A stretch of DNA of 64,000 bases, from positions 3,472,001-3,536,000 of the forward strand of contig OZ244625.1 of the NCBI GenBank assembly GCA_965218555.1. The letters run 5' to 3'. This document shows positions 53,401 to 60,259 of this stretch, piece by piece; the stretch's first letter is position 1; every line of letters begins with the position of its first letter. Below the pieces are notes generated by a model. That model was not told the origin of the DNA and did no database searches. It saw only the letters and a list, made by a program, of their open reading frames with translations. This DNA is from JAPPLB01 sp965218555 (GTDB lineage: Bacteria; Acidobacteriota; Terriglobia; Bryobacterales; UBA6623). The translations under genes were made by a program, and so were the position numbers.

Positions 53401-54442
53401 GCGGCTCTACTTTCCCATCGTCGATCCGGGCCGTCACGGCGCGACCCGGTTGTTCGTCTTCAGCCCGACTCTGCAAGAGACAGCAGTGACCTTCACGCTC
53501 TACCAGGAGGATGGCAGGATGGCCGCAGCGGCGAGCCGCACGGCGGCTGCTGGCGGCTTCGTGAGCGAGACGGCCGCGGCGCTGTTTGCCGGCGCCGACG
53601 ACAGCGGGCACGGCTATGTGGAAGCACGGGCCGAGGGTCCCGTGGTGGGATTCGCGTTTCTCCACGATGACGATAGCTACGCAGCGCTGGCCGGCGGGCC
53701 GTTTCCCCGGAACTCCGCCAGGAGCAGTAGCCTGTATGCGCCGCACTTCGCGGTGGGCCGCGGCAGCGCCACGAAACTCTATCTGCTGTCGGGCTTGGCG
53801 AGGTACACGACGCGGGTGCGGATACGAGCATTCGACAACGACGGCAACCCCTTGGGGGAAGCCGAGCGGGAGCTGGCAGCTGATGCCGACGGCTTGCTGC
53901 TGGCCGGCGACGTGGACGAGTTGCTGTCACTGAGCGCCACAACGCGGCAGGACAGCTTGCTGGAGGGCTACTTGCAACTCGATTTCTCGGTGACGCGAGG
54001 TCCGGCGCTTCTTTTCGCCTCGCCGCGGGTGTTGGGGGCCGTGGCGGTGGCGCGCGGCGGCGCTCGAACCGTCCTGCCGCTGGCCGCAGCCGCAGGCAGC
54101 CTGAACAGCTCTTTTTTGCAGGTGGCTCACAGCGAGTCACCCGACAGCAATATGTACACCGCACTGTGGATTCTCAATCCCGGTCTGGAGACAGCGATGG
54201 TGAGGGTGCGAGTGTTCGATCGGACGGGGCGTCCCAGCGCCTTGGAGCGGATCTTGGCAATCGCGGCGGGCACCCGCCGCGGCGGCGAGTTGGAAGCGCC
54301 CTTGTTGTTCGGCCCGGCGTTCCTGCAGGTGGGCGGGCACATGCAAGTCAGCAGCGACCGTCCGGTGATCAGCTCCGCGGTGTTCGGCGACCGCGGCGGG
54401 CAGTTCCTAGCGGCCATCCCAGGCCGGCCGACGTTTCCTTGA
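50453..54442 (+). CDS. Exported NHL-repeat protein with anchor-U-like domain
   Basis: A 1329-residue protein with signal peptide (FFRLVGCLALLSATAWAQQQ). Residues about 40-700 are 12 NHL repeats of 56 residues with the core SGNLYIADTNNHRIRKVDAG and the link TITTAAGTGTAGFSGDSGPA, enough for two six-bladed propellers. An Asp-rich, calcium-type segment DDDGVSDAVESGAPNNGDGN follows, then a domain with INSYWKYGPTPDDAVPHWYE and LHFKDGERGDDDLRHNAEIA, which looks like the choice-of-anchor U domain. The last 430 residues are beta-rich without a clear family. The role is probably surface or extracellular binding. The ATG follows AGGAGGG. It is flanked by non-coding DNA and stands alone. Confidence 0.85.
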   Translation: MPFHLDSVFFRLVGCLALLSATAWAQQQADYRIDTFAGLQGVRDSRQATGAVLSFPYGVAVDGSGNLYIADTHNDRIRKVDADGTITTVAGTGIDGFSGDSGPATAAQLDFPTGVALDEASNLYIADVSNHRIRKVDAFGTISTVAGRGTAGFSGDSGPATSAQLYNPVGVAVAGFGNLYIADYSNHRIRKVDAFGRITTVAGTGTAGFSGDSGPATAAQLNRPRSIAVDGSGNLYIVDTNNHRIRKVDSNGTITTAAGTGTAGFSGDSGPATSAQLDSPTGVALDGSGNFYIADSNNHRIRKVDAGGTITTAAGTEPAGFSGDSGQATSAQLNNPIGVALDGSGNLYIADTRNDRIRKVDAGGTITTAAGTEPAGFSGDGGPATAAQLDFPIDVVPDNGSGNLYIADSNNHRIRKVDAGGTITTAAGTGHRGFNGDDGPATAAQLSFPHGVAVGGSGSLYIADTYNNRVRKVNAGGTITTVAGTGRRGFSGDDGSATAARLNGPDGVAVDGFGNLYIADTRNNRIRKVDAGGTITTAAGTGTAGFSGDDGPATAAQLNGPAGMAVDGSGNLYIADTRNNRIRKVDAGGTITTAAGTGTAGFNGEGGPATEAQLSFPHGVAVGRSGNLYIADTGNNRIRKVDADRTITTVAGTGTAGFSGDGGPATEAHLRNPYGVTLDGSGNLYIADTNNHRIRLLTPLAGDDDGVSDAVESGAPNNGDGNGDGVPDAEQSYVVSFPNAEDARYVTLQAPERTLITNTRALSRPPAEPPPPETELPIGLLYFRLHGPARGQAAAVTLFLPVDVQINSYWKYGPTPDDAVPHWYEFVYDGETGAQFPAAGEIVLHFKDGERGDDDLRHNAEIAGVGGPALTVRTLAPVTLGVPGEDNSVGVAIHNPTPAANAVALSLVDAAGATLQQVELEEALAGKAQLARLACELIDCRPANGDAALIVRGQQGPVQSLFMVGDHAGRKLDGVSGKFEAGKRLYFPIVDPGRHGATRLFVFSPTLQETAVTFTLYQEDGRMAAAASRTAAAGGFVSETAAALFAGADDSGHGYVEARAEGPVVGFAFLHDDDSYAALAGGPFPRNSARSSSLYAPHFAVGRGSATKLYLLSGLARYTTRVRIRAFDNDGNPLGEAERELAADADGLLLAGDVDELLSLSATTRQDSLLEGYLQLDFSVTRGPALLFASPRVLGAVAVARGGARTVLPLAAAAGSLNSSFLQVAHSESPDSNMYTALWILNPGLETAMVRVRVFDRTGRPSALERILAIAAGTRRGGELEAPLLFGPAFLQVGGHMQVSSDRPVISSAVFGDRGGQFLAAIPGRPTFP
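50570..52560. repeat. Tandem 168-nt coding repeats, 12 copies
   Basis: The block CTCTACATCGCCGATACC and the block CGCATCCGCAAGGTCGATGC recur every 168 bases (171 in one unit with an extra codon), with ACGATCACCACGGCGGCG after them. The inner units are nearly identical in DNA as well as protein, which suggests recent duplication or gene conversion. The last unit degenerates at RIRLLTPL. Confidence 0.92.
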
Positions 54443-54942
54443 CAGCCCTTTGAAGTTGGATAGAAGTTCCAGGCGCTGTCTCGATCCTGCTGACCAGGGC
54501 AGTCGATTCCTGCACACCAGCAGTTCGGCAACCGTCTTCGGCGCGCGAGTGAGATCTCCTCCAAGCTTCGCGCAATCGAAACCCTGGCAGAGCTGCACCA
54601 GGTGCTTGGGAAGCCGATGGACTTCGTCCCTTTGCTGAAACAGGTTGAGAAGACAAGTAGAGTACATCAAGAACTCTGAAGAATCGATGAGCTACGTGGG
54701 AGTGAAGATTCTCCGGCGGCGGCATTGCGATCAGTTCCGCTTCGCTGAATTCGCGGAGCGTCCCGTTGTCAGAGAGCCCTGGTGATCTGCGAGGGATAGC
54801 AGCGTCGTCGAGTCAGCCAAGCCCCCACTTTGAAATTGCCCCGCCTTGGGGAACAAGGCAGAGAAACACAGAGCCGTCGGTGTGACGGGCCTTGTTAGAC
54901 TGAAATCGTTTCGGGGTCTGGCACGTCGAAGACAGGGGTCTG
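54443..54942. other. Mostly non-coding 500-base gap with a possible gene remnant
   Basis: One plus-strand stretch, 54494-54679, reads protein-like up to a TGA: ISSKLRAIETLAELHQVLGK then PMDFVPLLKQVEKTSRVHQ. It has no good start and no family I know. It may be the 3' end of a lost gene. The rest shows nothing. Confidence 0.3.
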
Positions 54943-55965
54943 ATGTCTGACGGCAAAAGACAGGTATGCCTCGCCGCATCCGTCTTGAGCGGAGCGTGTG
55001 TGTTGCTGTGCCTTCTGACGCCGTTACCAGCGCAAGATTCTTGGCAAGAGGCCATCGATGCGGGCGACCGGGCGCTGGCTACGAACCAACACCAGGCGGC
55101 CCTCAAACAATTTGCGGCTGCGCGGCGAGTCTCAGAGCGGTTTGACGTCGCCGACCCGAGGCGCGCCGTAAGTCTGGTCCGTTTGGCCCGCGCGTACCGC
55201 TCTCTGGGAGATCTGGCCAAGCCAGAGGAGTTGTACGAAACTGCGATTGACGTTGCCGAGAAGGCCTACGGCCCGTCAAGCCTCGAGTTCGCAGAGTACC
55301 TCAACGAGGCGGGACGCTATTTCCACTCGCGGCGTAAGTACCAGCGAGCGGAGGAACTCTATAGAAGCGCTTTCGCGAACCGCGTCAAGCATCTCGGCAG
55401 GGAACACGCCGAAGTTGCTGACAGCATCAACAACCTCGCAGTTCTTTATGAGAACGAGGTCCGCTACAACAAGTCAGAGGTCTACTATCAACATTCCCTG
55501 AAGATCCGCGAAAAGGTGCTCGGGTCTGAGCACACCGATACCGTCGTCACGATGGAGCACTATGCGCGACTATTGGTCAAAATGAATCGCAGCGATCAAG
55601 CCCAGCCTCTGTTGGAGCAGGCGGAGGCCGTACGGGCGCGTCACGTGGCTCAAGCAACCGAGGCTGTTTCGGGCGAGGTTTTTCGGCTCGGGCCAGGCGT
55701 GATACCCGCGCGGCTCAGTGAGAAAACCGAACCCGAGTACACCGAAGAAGCGCGCATCGCACGCCACGAAGGAACCGTGGTCATGCAGGCAGTCATCACG
55801 CCCGACGGAGGCGTTTCAGGACTCAGGCTCGTGCGCAGTCTCGGCTTGGGACTCGACGAAAAAGCCGTGGAGGCGGTGCGAAGATGGCGATTCGATCCAG
55901 CCCGAAAGGGCAATGCGCCGGTTCCGTTTCGAGTCAGTCTGGAAGTGAGCTTCCGAATCCTCTAG
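54943..55965 (+). CDS. TPR protein with TonB C-terminal domain
   Basis: A 340-residue exported protein. After a signal peptide (VCLAASVLSGACVLLCLLTP) it has TPR units: WQEAIDAGDRALATNQHQAA, AVSLVRLARAYRSLGDLAKP, EFAEYLNEAGRYFHSRRKYQ and ADSINNLAVLYENEVRYNKS (kinesin-light-chain-like). The C-terminal 90 residues are a TonB C-terminal domain: YTEEARIARHEGTVVMQAVI, TPDGGVSGLRLVRSLGLGLD, EKAVEAVRRWRFDPARKGNA. There is no second membrane anchor or proline spacer as in TonB proper. The role may be binding of partner proteins in the periplasm. No co-transcribed neighbour is seen. Confidence 0.9.
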   Translation: MSDGKRQVCLAASVLSGACVLLCLLTPLPAQDSWQEAIDAGDRALATNQHQAALKQFAAARRVSERFDVADPRRAVSLVRLARAYRSLGDLAKPEELYETAIDVAEKAYGPSSLEFAEYLNEAGRYFHSRRKYQRAEELYRSAFANRVKHLGREHAEVADSINNLAVLYENEVRYNKSEVYYQHSLKIREKVLGSEHTDTVVTMEHYARLLVKMNRSDQAQPLLEQAEAVRARHVAQATEAVSGEVFRLGPGVIPARLSEKTEPEYTEEARIARHEGTVVMQAVITPDGGVSGLRLVRSLGLGLDEKAVEAVRRWRFDPARKGNAPVPFRVSLEVSFRIL

Positions 55966-56044
55966 CAGCCCGAGGCGGCAGGTCGTATTCCGGGACAGAA
56001 GTGAATAGACTTGATCGATGGCGCCGGCGCGACGGGATTGCGTG

Positions 56045-57274
56045 CTATTCGACTGGGAACCAATCCGTATTGAACGGAACACGAATCGGCTCGAAGCCCT
56101 CCGACCCTTCAATTTCAATCTCTGAGCTGAGCAGTCGAACATCGCGCACGGCCGTGAACCCTTCCGGCACGGAAGCCATGACGACCAGATAGTGCGCCGT
56201 CAACTCGGCCTTCGAGTCGAGCCAGCCGAACGTGCGCGTCCCATACATTTCAGGTTTCGCAAAGTAGGCTTTCGCCGTCCCCGGGATCCGTGTATTCCCG
56301 AACTCCATGCCTCGCGTCATCGCCTTGCCGTTCCACGGGGGGAGCTGGATGTGCCGATTTTCTTCCCACACCATCATCCACGGGGAATCCTTGCTCAGGA
56401 ACACGTACGAGATCAGAAGGCGGTGTTCAGCATTGATCGCCGAGACGAATTCCACATCGCGATCCTCGTCCAACAGGAAAAACGCCATCTTCTGGCTCGG
56501 CGGTTCCTGGGCGAAACGCCGGTAGTCCCGCTCAGGTTGATCGGGCGGACCCACCGGCCAGTTTCCGATCAGCTCGTAATCCTTGTCGGCTCCCAGGTCG
56601 CCTTTGGTGGCCGAGGCGTCGAAGAAGGTGTGCTCGGGATCGAGAAACGGCGGACCGAACGTCGGATGCTGCACCCATCCGAAGGGCCGGTCGAGCCCCA
56701 ACTTGTTCAAGGCCGTTTCTTTGACATACAGGATCGGTTGACCGTCGGCGAGCCGCATCGTTCGTGTGATGGCTGTTCCGGAGTTCTTCAAGTCGAGCTT
56801 GTGGACCAGTGAACTCTCATCATGTGAAATCTTTTCGGCGGGGAGCAGCGACACCTCGCCGTGATAGGCCATGCCTTGCTTGTACTCCGTTTCCGACGGC
56901 GCACCCCAGAAGTCAAAGCACAAATTGTGACCCATGATCCCGGCCAGCAGCGCCGCTTCTGAATCGGTTCCATAGATGTCGCCGTGCTTGTCGACGTCGT
57001 ATGCCCAAGGGTCGAGCGAAGGCCACGGGGGAATCCAAAGAGGATTGAGGGAGTCGCCGCTGTCCGTCTTCAGAACAATCTCGGCGAGCTGCCCGCCGCC
57101 TTCGAGAATGGTGACACGGAGATGGTCATTCTCAATACGCCAAGCGCTGCGATTCTCAAACATGACCATATCCCCGCGTTCCTCCTCCACCGGCTCCGGG
57201 GCGCACCCGATCGACGCGAGCAGGAGCAAAAAGCTTACAAGAACAACAACGGCATCAACTCGTCGGCTTGTCAT
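56045..57274 (-). CDS. Lipoprotein with mutarotase-like fold
   Basis: A 409-residue lipoprotein. The N-terminal signal ends in the lipobox LASIGCAPEP, so the mature Cys is lipid-modified. The rest is beta-rich: AWRIENDHLRVTILEGGGQL, HGDIYGTDSEAALLAGIMGH, LDRPFGWVQHPTFGPPFLDP with a His near the fold centre, and HIQLPPWNGKAMTRGMEFGN. This resembles the galactose-mutarotase/DUF4432 supersandwich fold, but no catalytic His-Glu pair can be placed surely. It may bind or modify a sugar. It is convergent with the TPR-TonB gene, and a repeat element separates it from the MoxR operon. Confidence 0.75.
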   Translation of the reverse strand: MTSRRVDAVVVLVSFLLLLASIGCAPEPVEEERGDMVMFENRSAWRIENDHLRVTILEGGGQLAEIVLKTDSGDSLNPLWIPPWPSLDPWAYDVDKHGDIYGTDSEAALLAGIMGHNLCFDFWGAPSETEYKQGMAYHGEVSLLPAEKISHDESSLVHKLDLKNSGTAITRTMRLADGQPILYVKETALNKLGLDRPFGWVQHPTFGPPFLDPEHTFFDASATKGDLGADKDYELIGNWPVGPPDQPERDYRRFAQEPPSQKMAFFLLDEDRDVEFVSAINAEHRLLISYVFLSKDSPWMMVWEENRHIQLPPWNGKAMTRGMEFGNTRIPGTAKAYFAKPEMYGTRTFGWLDSKAELTAHYLVVMASVPEGFTAVRDVRLLSSEIEIEGSEGFEPIRVPFNTDWFPVE

Positions 57275-57330
57275 TGCCGTTCATTATGCATCAAAGAGGG
57301 AGCTCAGAGCACGGTTCGGCGCCCCCGTTA

Positions 57331-57460
57331 GCTTGCATTTCTCATCACGTGGCCAGGCGAAGTTCTTGAGAGGGCCATCAGGTCGAGGCGCGAGCCGCTT
57401 GGCGCGCGCAGGTGTACTTGCCCCTACCTTGCCACATACAAGGTGGTGAGAAATGCAGGC
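57331..57460. repeat. 130-bp palindrome-ended repeat, second copy of outer module
   Basis: The left end GCTTGCATTTCTCATCAC (57331-57348) and the reverse complement of the right end, GCCTGCATTTCTCACCAC (57443-57460), match at 16 of 18 bases. It ends 5 bases from the MoxR stop codon. It shares 39 of 43 bases (57378-57420) with the element near 13.73 kb on the opposite strand. No protein is encoded; it is a MITE-like or REP-like unit. Confidence 0.8.
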
Positions 57461-57465
57461 TTAGT

Positions 57466-58458
57466 CTACAGGGTATCTGCCGGAAGCGACTCGAGGATCC
57501 CGCTTAATACCTGATCCGCCTTCTTTCCCTCGGCGTGCGCGTCGAAGTTGAGGATGATGCGATGCCGCAACGCTGGCAACGCCAGCTCACGGAGGTCACC
57601 AAGGCTTACGTTGAGCCGTCCGCGCATCAGTGACCGAACACGGCCTGCCTGCATCAGCGCCTGTGCTCCTCGGGGTGAGCTGCCATAGCGGATGTACTTC
57701 TTGGCCGAGATGTGGGCATCCGGTCGCTCTGGTTGAGTGGCGAGAATCAGCCGAATGGCGAAGTCTCGCACATGGGGCGCGATCAATACATCATGCGCTC
57801 CACGCCGGGCGTCGAGAACTTGATCGCGATCCATGACTTGGTGGACCACGGGCGACTGCGCCGCCATGGTCCGGTCCACAATCTCCTCCATCTCTTGCTT
57901 CGTCGGATACCGCACGATCAGCTTGAGGAGGAATCGATCCAACTGCGCTTCCGGTAGCGGGTAGGTTCCTTCCATTTCCAACGGATTCTGCGTGGCCATC
58001 ACGAGAAACGGATCTTCGAGCTGATGGGTTGTCGTACCTGTCGTCACCGTCCGCTCCTGCATCGCCTCGAGCAGCGCGGATTGCGTGCGCGGCGTCGCTC
58101 GGTTGATCTCGTCCGCCAGCACGAGATGCGCGAAGATTGGTCCGCGTTGGAACTGCAATTCTTTCGACCCAAGCGAGTCAGCCTCCAGCACCATGCTTCC
58201 GATAATGTCGGCAGGCATCAAGTCGGGCGTGAACTGAATTCGCGAATCTTCCAGATGCATGGCGCGGCCGAGCGTGCGGAGCAGAGTCGTCTTGCCGAGT
58301 CCGGGGACACCTTCCAGCAGCACGTGTCCGCCCGCCACCAGAGCGATGATCACGCCCTCTACCACGTCGTCATGTCCGACAATCACTTTGCCGATCTCGT
58401 CACGGACGAGCTTCATCTGATCGGTGACGGTCTGAAGGAACTGCTCGCTGGCAACCAT
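57466..58458 (-). CDS. MoxR-family AAA+ ATPase
   Basis: A 330-residue cytoplasmic AAA+ protein. It has Walker A EGVPGLGKTTLLRTLGRAM, Walker B LVLADEINRATPRTQSALLE, sensor-1 FLVMATQNPLEMEGTYPLPE and the Arg-finger/lid part DRFLLKLIVRYPTKQEMEEI. MoxR ATPases act as chaperones that assemble VWA-containing or membrane enzyme complexes. It overlaps the upstream membrane-protein gene by one base (TAATG). The usual DUF58 and VWA partners do not follow, since the gene is the last of the set here and ends next to a repeat. Confidence 0.92.
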   Translation of the reverse strand: MVASEQFLQTVTDQMKLVRDEIGKVIVGHDDVVEGVIIALVAGGHVLLEGVPGLGKTTLLRTLGRAMHLEDSRIQFTPDLMPADIIGSMVLEADSLGSKELQFQRGPIFAHLVLADEINRATPRTQSALLEAMQERTVTTGTTTHQLEDPFLVMATQNPLEMEGTYPLPEAQLDRFLLKLIVRYPTKQEMEEIVDRTMAAQSPVVHQVMDRDQVLDARRGAHDVLIAPHVRDFAIRLILATQPERPDAHISAKKYIRYGSSPRGAQALMQAGRVRSLMRGRLNVSLGDLRELALPALRHRIILNFDAHAEGKKADQVLSGILESLPADTL

Positions 58459-59942
58459 TAATTCCCGTTCTTCTGCCGCAATGTCTCGAAATACTTCTGT
58501 ACGTAGCGGCGATAGGCATAGGGTATTTCGTCTCGACTCACGCGCCCACCGGGGTCGCGATGTCCCACAGCGGTCGGAGAATAGGGTGTTCGAAGCTGCT
58601 GCGGGACGGCCTCGGTCTCGATCAGCACCTCACCGGACATGTCTTCGGCTCGCTGCTGATAGAGTTCACTGAGTTCGCCCATGGCCTGCATTTGCTCGGC
58701 GTCGCTCAGTTCCTTGCTCCCGTCGTTGCTTCCCGCTGAGGATACAGTTGACCCTTCCGGAGAAGCCGCCGAACTTTCGCTGCCCGACTCACCTTGGGTC
58801 AGTTCCTGGGGCGCCTCGGGTGCTGCTCCGCTCGCACCTTCGGCATCCGTTCCGCTTTGTCCGGAATCGGGCTCCTCTGCCGCCGTTTTCTGACCTGACT
58901 GCGCACCTTCGGCGGGCGAAGGCTGACCTGATTGCTGCTCGGAAGATTCACCCGGGTCCGAACCCGACGGTGGGTCCATATTCAAACTCGAAAGCATATT
59001 GCGAAAAGCATCTTCGAGACGCGAGAGCAAATTGTTCGATGCCTCGTTCTCCGCGCCTTGTTCGGGCGACCCGGCTTCCGGATTGGGATCACCTTCCCCG
59101 CTCTGCTGAGAAGGATCCATCGATTCGGAGTCCTCCTGTTCTTCACCGCCTTCGCCCGAGCCACCGACCAGCTCATCTCCAAATTCGTCGTCAACCGAGA
59201 GCCCCTCCACTTCGGGCAATGCCGACAAGCCTTCGCCAATCGCATCTCCTGTCGGGGTCTCGCCGTCGATCACATCCGGTACGGGCTCGGGTTCAGCCGT
59301 TTTCGGTGACTTCTCGAGCTGGTTTTCCTTACGTAGCGACTGCGCCGGCTCCTCTCCGGGACTCTTTATTTCCGAGGTATCCTCATGCCGCAGTTCATGG
59401 CCCGCGTCGGCAAACAGCGTCGGCGCCTCGATCGGGACCAGCGGTGGCTGCAACGAAAAACTCGATTGTGCCCCATAGCGAATGCCGAGTAGAACTAGAA
59501 GCAGTAGCAGCATCGCCGCGAACGAATACCCGGTTTTCGGAACCTCCAGGGGCAGAGCCGCCGCCAAGTCCCCTGAGGCCGCCAAGGGAGCCGCCTGCTT
59601 CCTCTGGAAGCGCGCCAGCGGGCCGGCCTTGGACGGATGCTGCGCGAAATAGTAGGCCGTTGCGATTTGATCGTCGGTCTTCCATGCCGAATCAATACGC
59701 TGCGCGACACCATAATGGGACGGGCGCCTGCGCGCCCAACGATAGCCCCCGGCCAGCAGGCCGGCCGCCGCGAAAACAACGAGCAGGCCGGTCGGCAGCC
59801 AATCCGTCCCGAATACGGCGACCAGCAGCGGGCCGAGCAATGCAATGGTCCCAGCGAGGGCAACCTCTCGCAGCGTCGCTTGAGTGACCGCGCGCGTGTA
59901 CGCGCGCTCCACCGTCTTCATCACCGGGTCGGAACCTGACAT
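58458..59942 (-). CDS. Membrane protein with acidic low-complexity region, MoxR partner
   Basis: A 494-residue protein. It has two N-terminal membrane helices (VALAGTIALLGPLLVAVFGT and LPTGLLVVFAAAGLLAGGYR), a short cytoplasmic part (SHYGVAQRIDSAWKTDDQIA), a third helix (SFAAMLLLLLVLLGIRYGAQ), then about 250 residues rich in Glu, Ser, Gln and Gly (GEGGEEQEDSESMDPSQQSG) and a C-terminal motif IPYAYRRYVQKYFETLRQ. The layout resembles DUF4175-like or other proteins found in MoxR operons. No VWA domain is seen. Its stop overlaps the MoxR start, so they work together. A TATAAT lies 22 bases upstream of the ATG. Confidence 0.8.
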   Translation of the reverse strand: MSGSDPVMKTVERAYTRAVTQATLREVALAGTIALLGPLLVAVFGTDWLPTGLLVVFAAAGLLAGGYRWARRRPSHYGVAQRIDSAWKTDDQIATAYYFAQHPSKAGPLARFQRKQAAPLAASGDLAAALPLEVPKTGYSFAAMLLLLLVLLGIRYGAQSSFSLQPPLVPIEAPTLFADAGHELRHEDTSEIKSPGEEPAQSLRKENQLEKSPKTAEPEPVPDVIDGETPTGDAIGEGLSALPEVEGLSVDDEFGDELVGGSGEGGEEQEDSESMDPSQQSGEGDPNPEAGSPEQGAENEASNNLLSRLEDAFRNMLSSLNMDPPSGSDPGESSEQQSGQPSPAEGAQSGQKTAAEEPDSGQSGTDAEGASGAAPEAPQELTQGESGSESSAASPEGSTVSSAGSNDGSKELSDAEQMQAMGELSELYQQRAEDMSGEVLIETEAVPQQLRTPYSPTAVGHRDPGGRVSRDEIPYAYRRYVQKYFETLRQKNGN

Positions 59943-59963
59943 AAGACGAAAAAACGAAAACCT

Positions 59964-59969
59964 ATTATA
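59964..59969 (-). promoter_or_regulatory. Probable -10 of the MoxR operon
   Basis: TATAAT read on the minus strand in an AT-rich patch, with the ATG 22 bases after it. No convincing -35 was found. Confidence 0.4.
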
Positions 59970-60247
59970 GTGTTATGTTCCCGGCGATTCGCCGCATACG
60001 AAATCCCGCCCTGCGGCGCAAGCGCTGACGGCCCCACCCCCACAGCCTCTTCAGGCACGTTCCGTTCTAACCATCCTCGTCGAACCTCTTGCTGAAGCGG
60101 CGACTCCGCACGCGGCAACAATCGGGTACAAGACAGTGTCTCCCGTGACTGGCCGCTGCGCACGACGTCTATCGTGAACGGCCCGGATGATCGCCCCGGT
60201 CAGGGTGCCGCGCAGCGTCAAAGCTCTGTCACCGATCCCCGCCTCGC

Positions 60248-60253
60248 TATAAT
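60248..60253 (+). promoter_or_regulatory. -10 box of the ThyX-like gene, leaderless layout
   Basis: TATAAT ends six bases before the ATG at 60260. Transcription should start at or near the A of the ATG, so the mRNA would lack a leader and a ribosome site. There is no good -35 at 17 bases. Confidence 0.5.
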
Positions 60254-60259
60254 CTGGCA

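Larger units (their letters stand above)
59943..60259. other. Divergent intergenic region
   Basis: About 317 bases between the MoxR-operon membrane gene and the ThyX-like gene. It holds the two -10 boxes listed separately, at 59964 and 60248. Nothing else is recognised. Confidence 0.5.

Noticed and set aside
50471..53746. 1091-residue open frame on the minus strand
   Set aside because: It is antisense to the NHL gene; the repeats leave that frame open. Its translation (ADAVVAGIGDVEVAGAVHRH repeats) has no signal or family and mirrors the coding strand.
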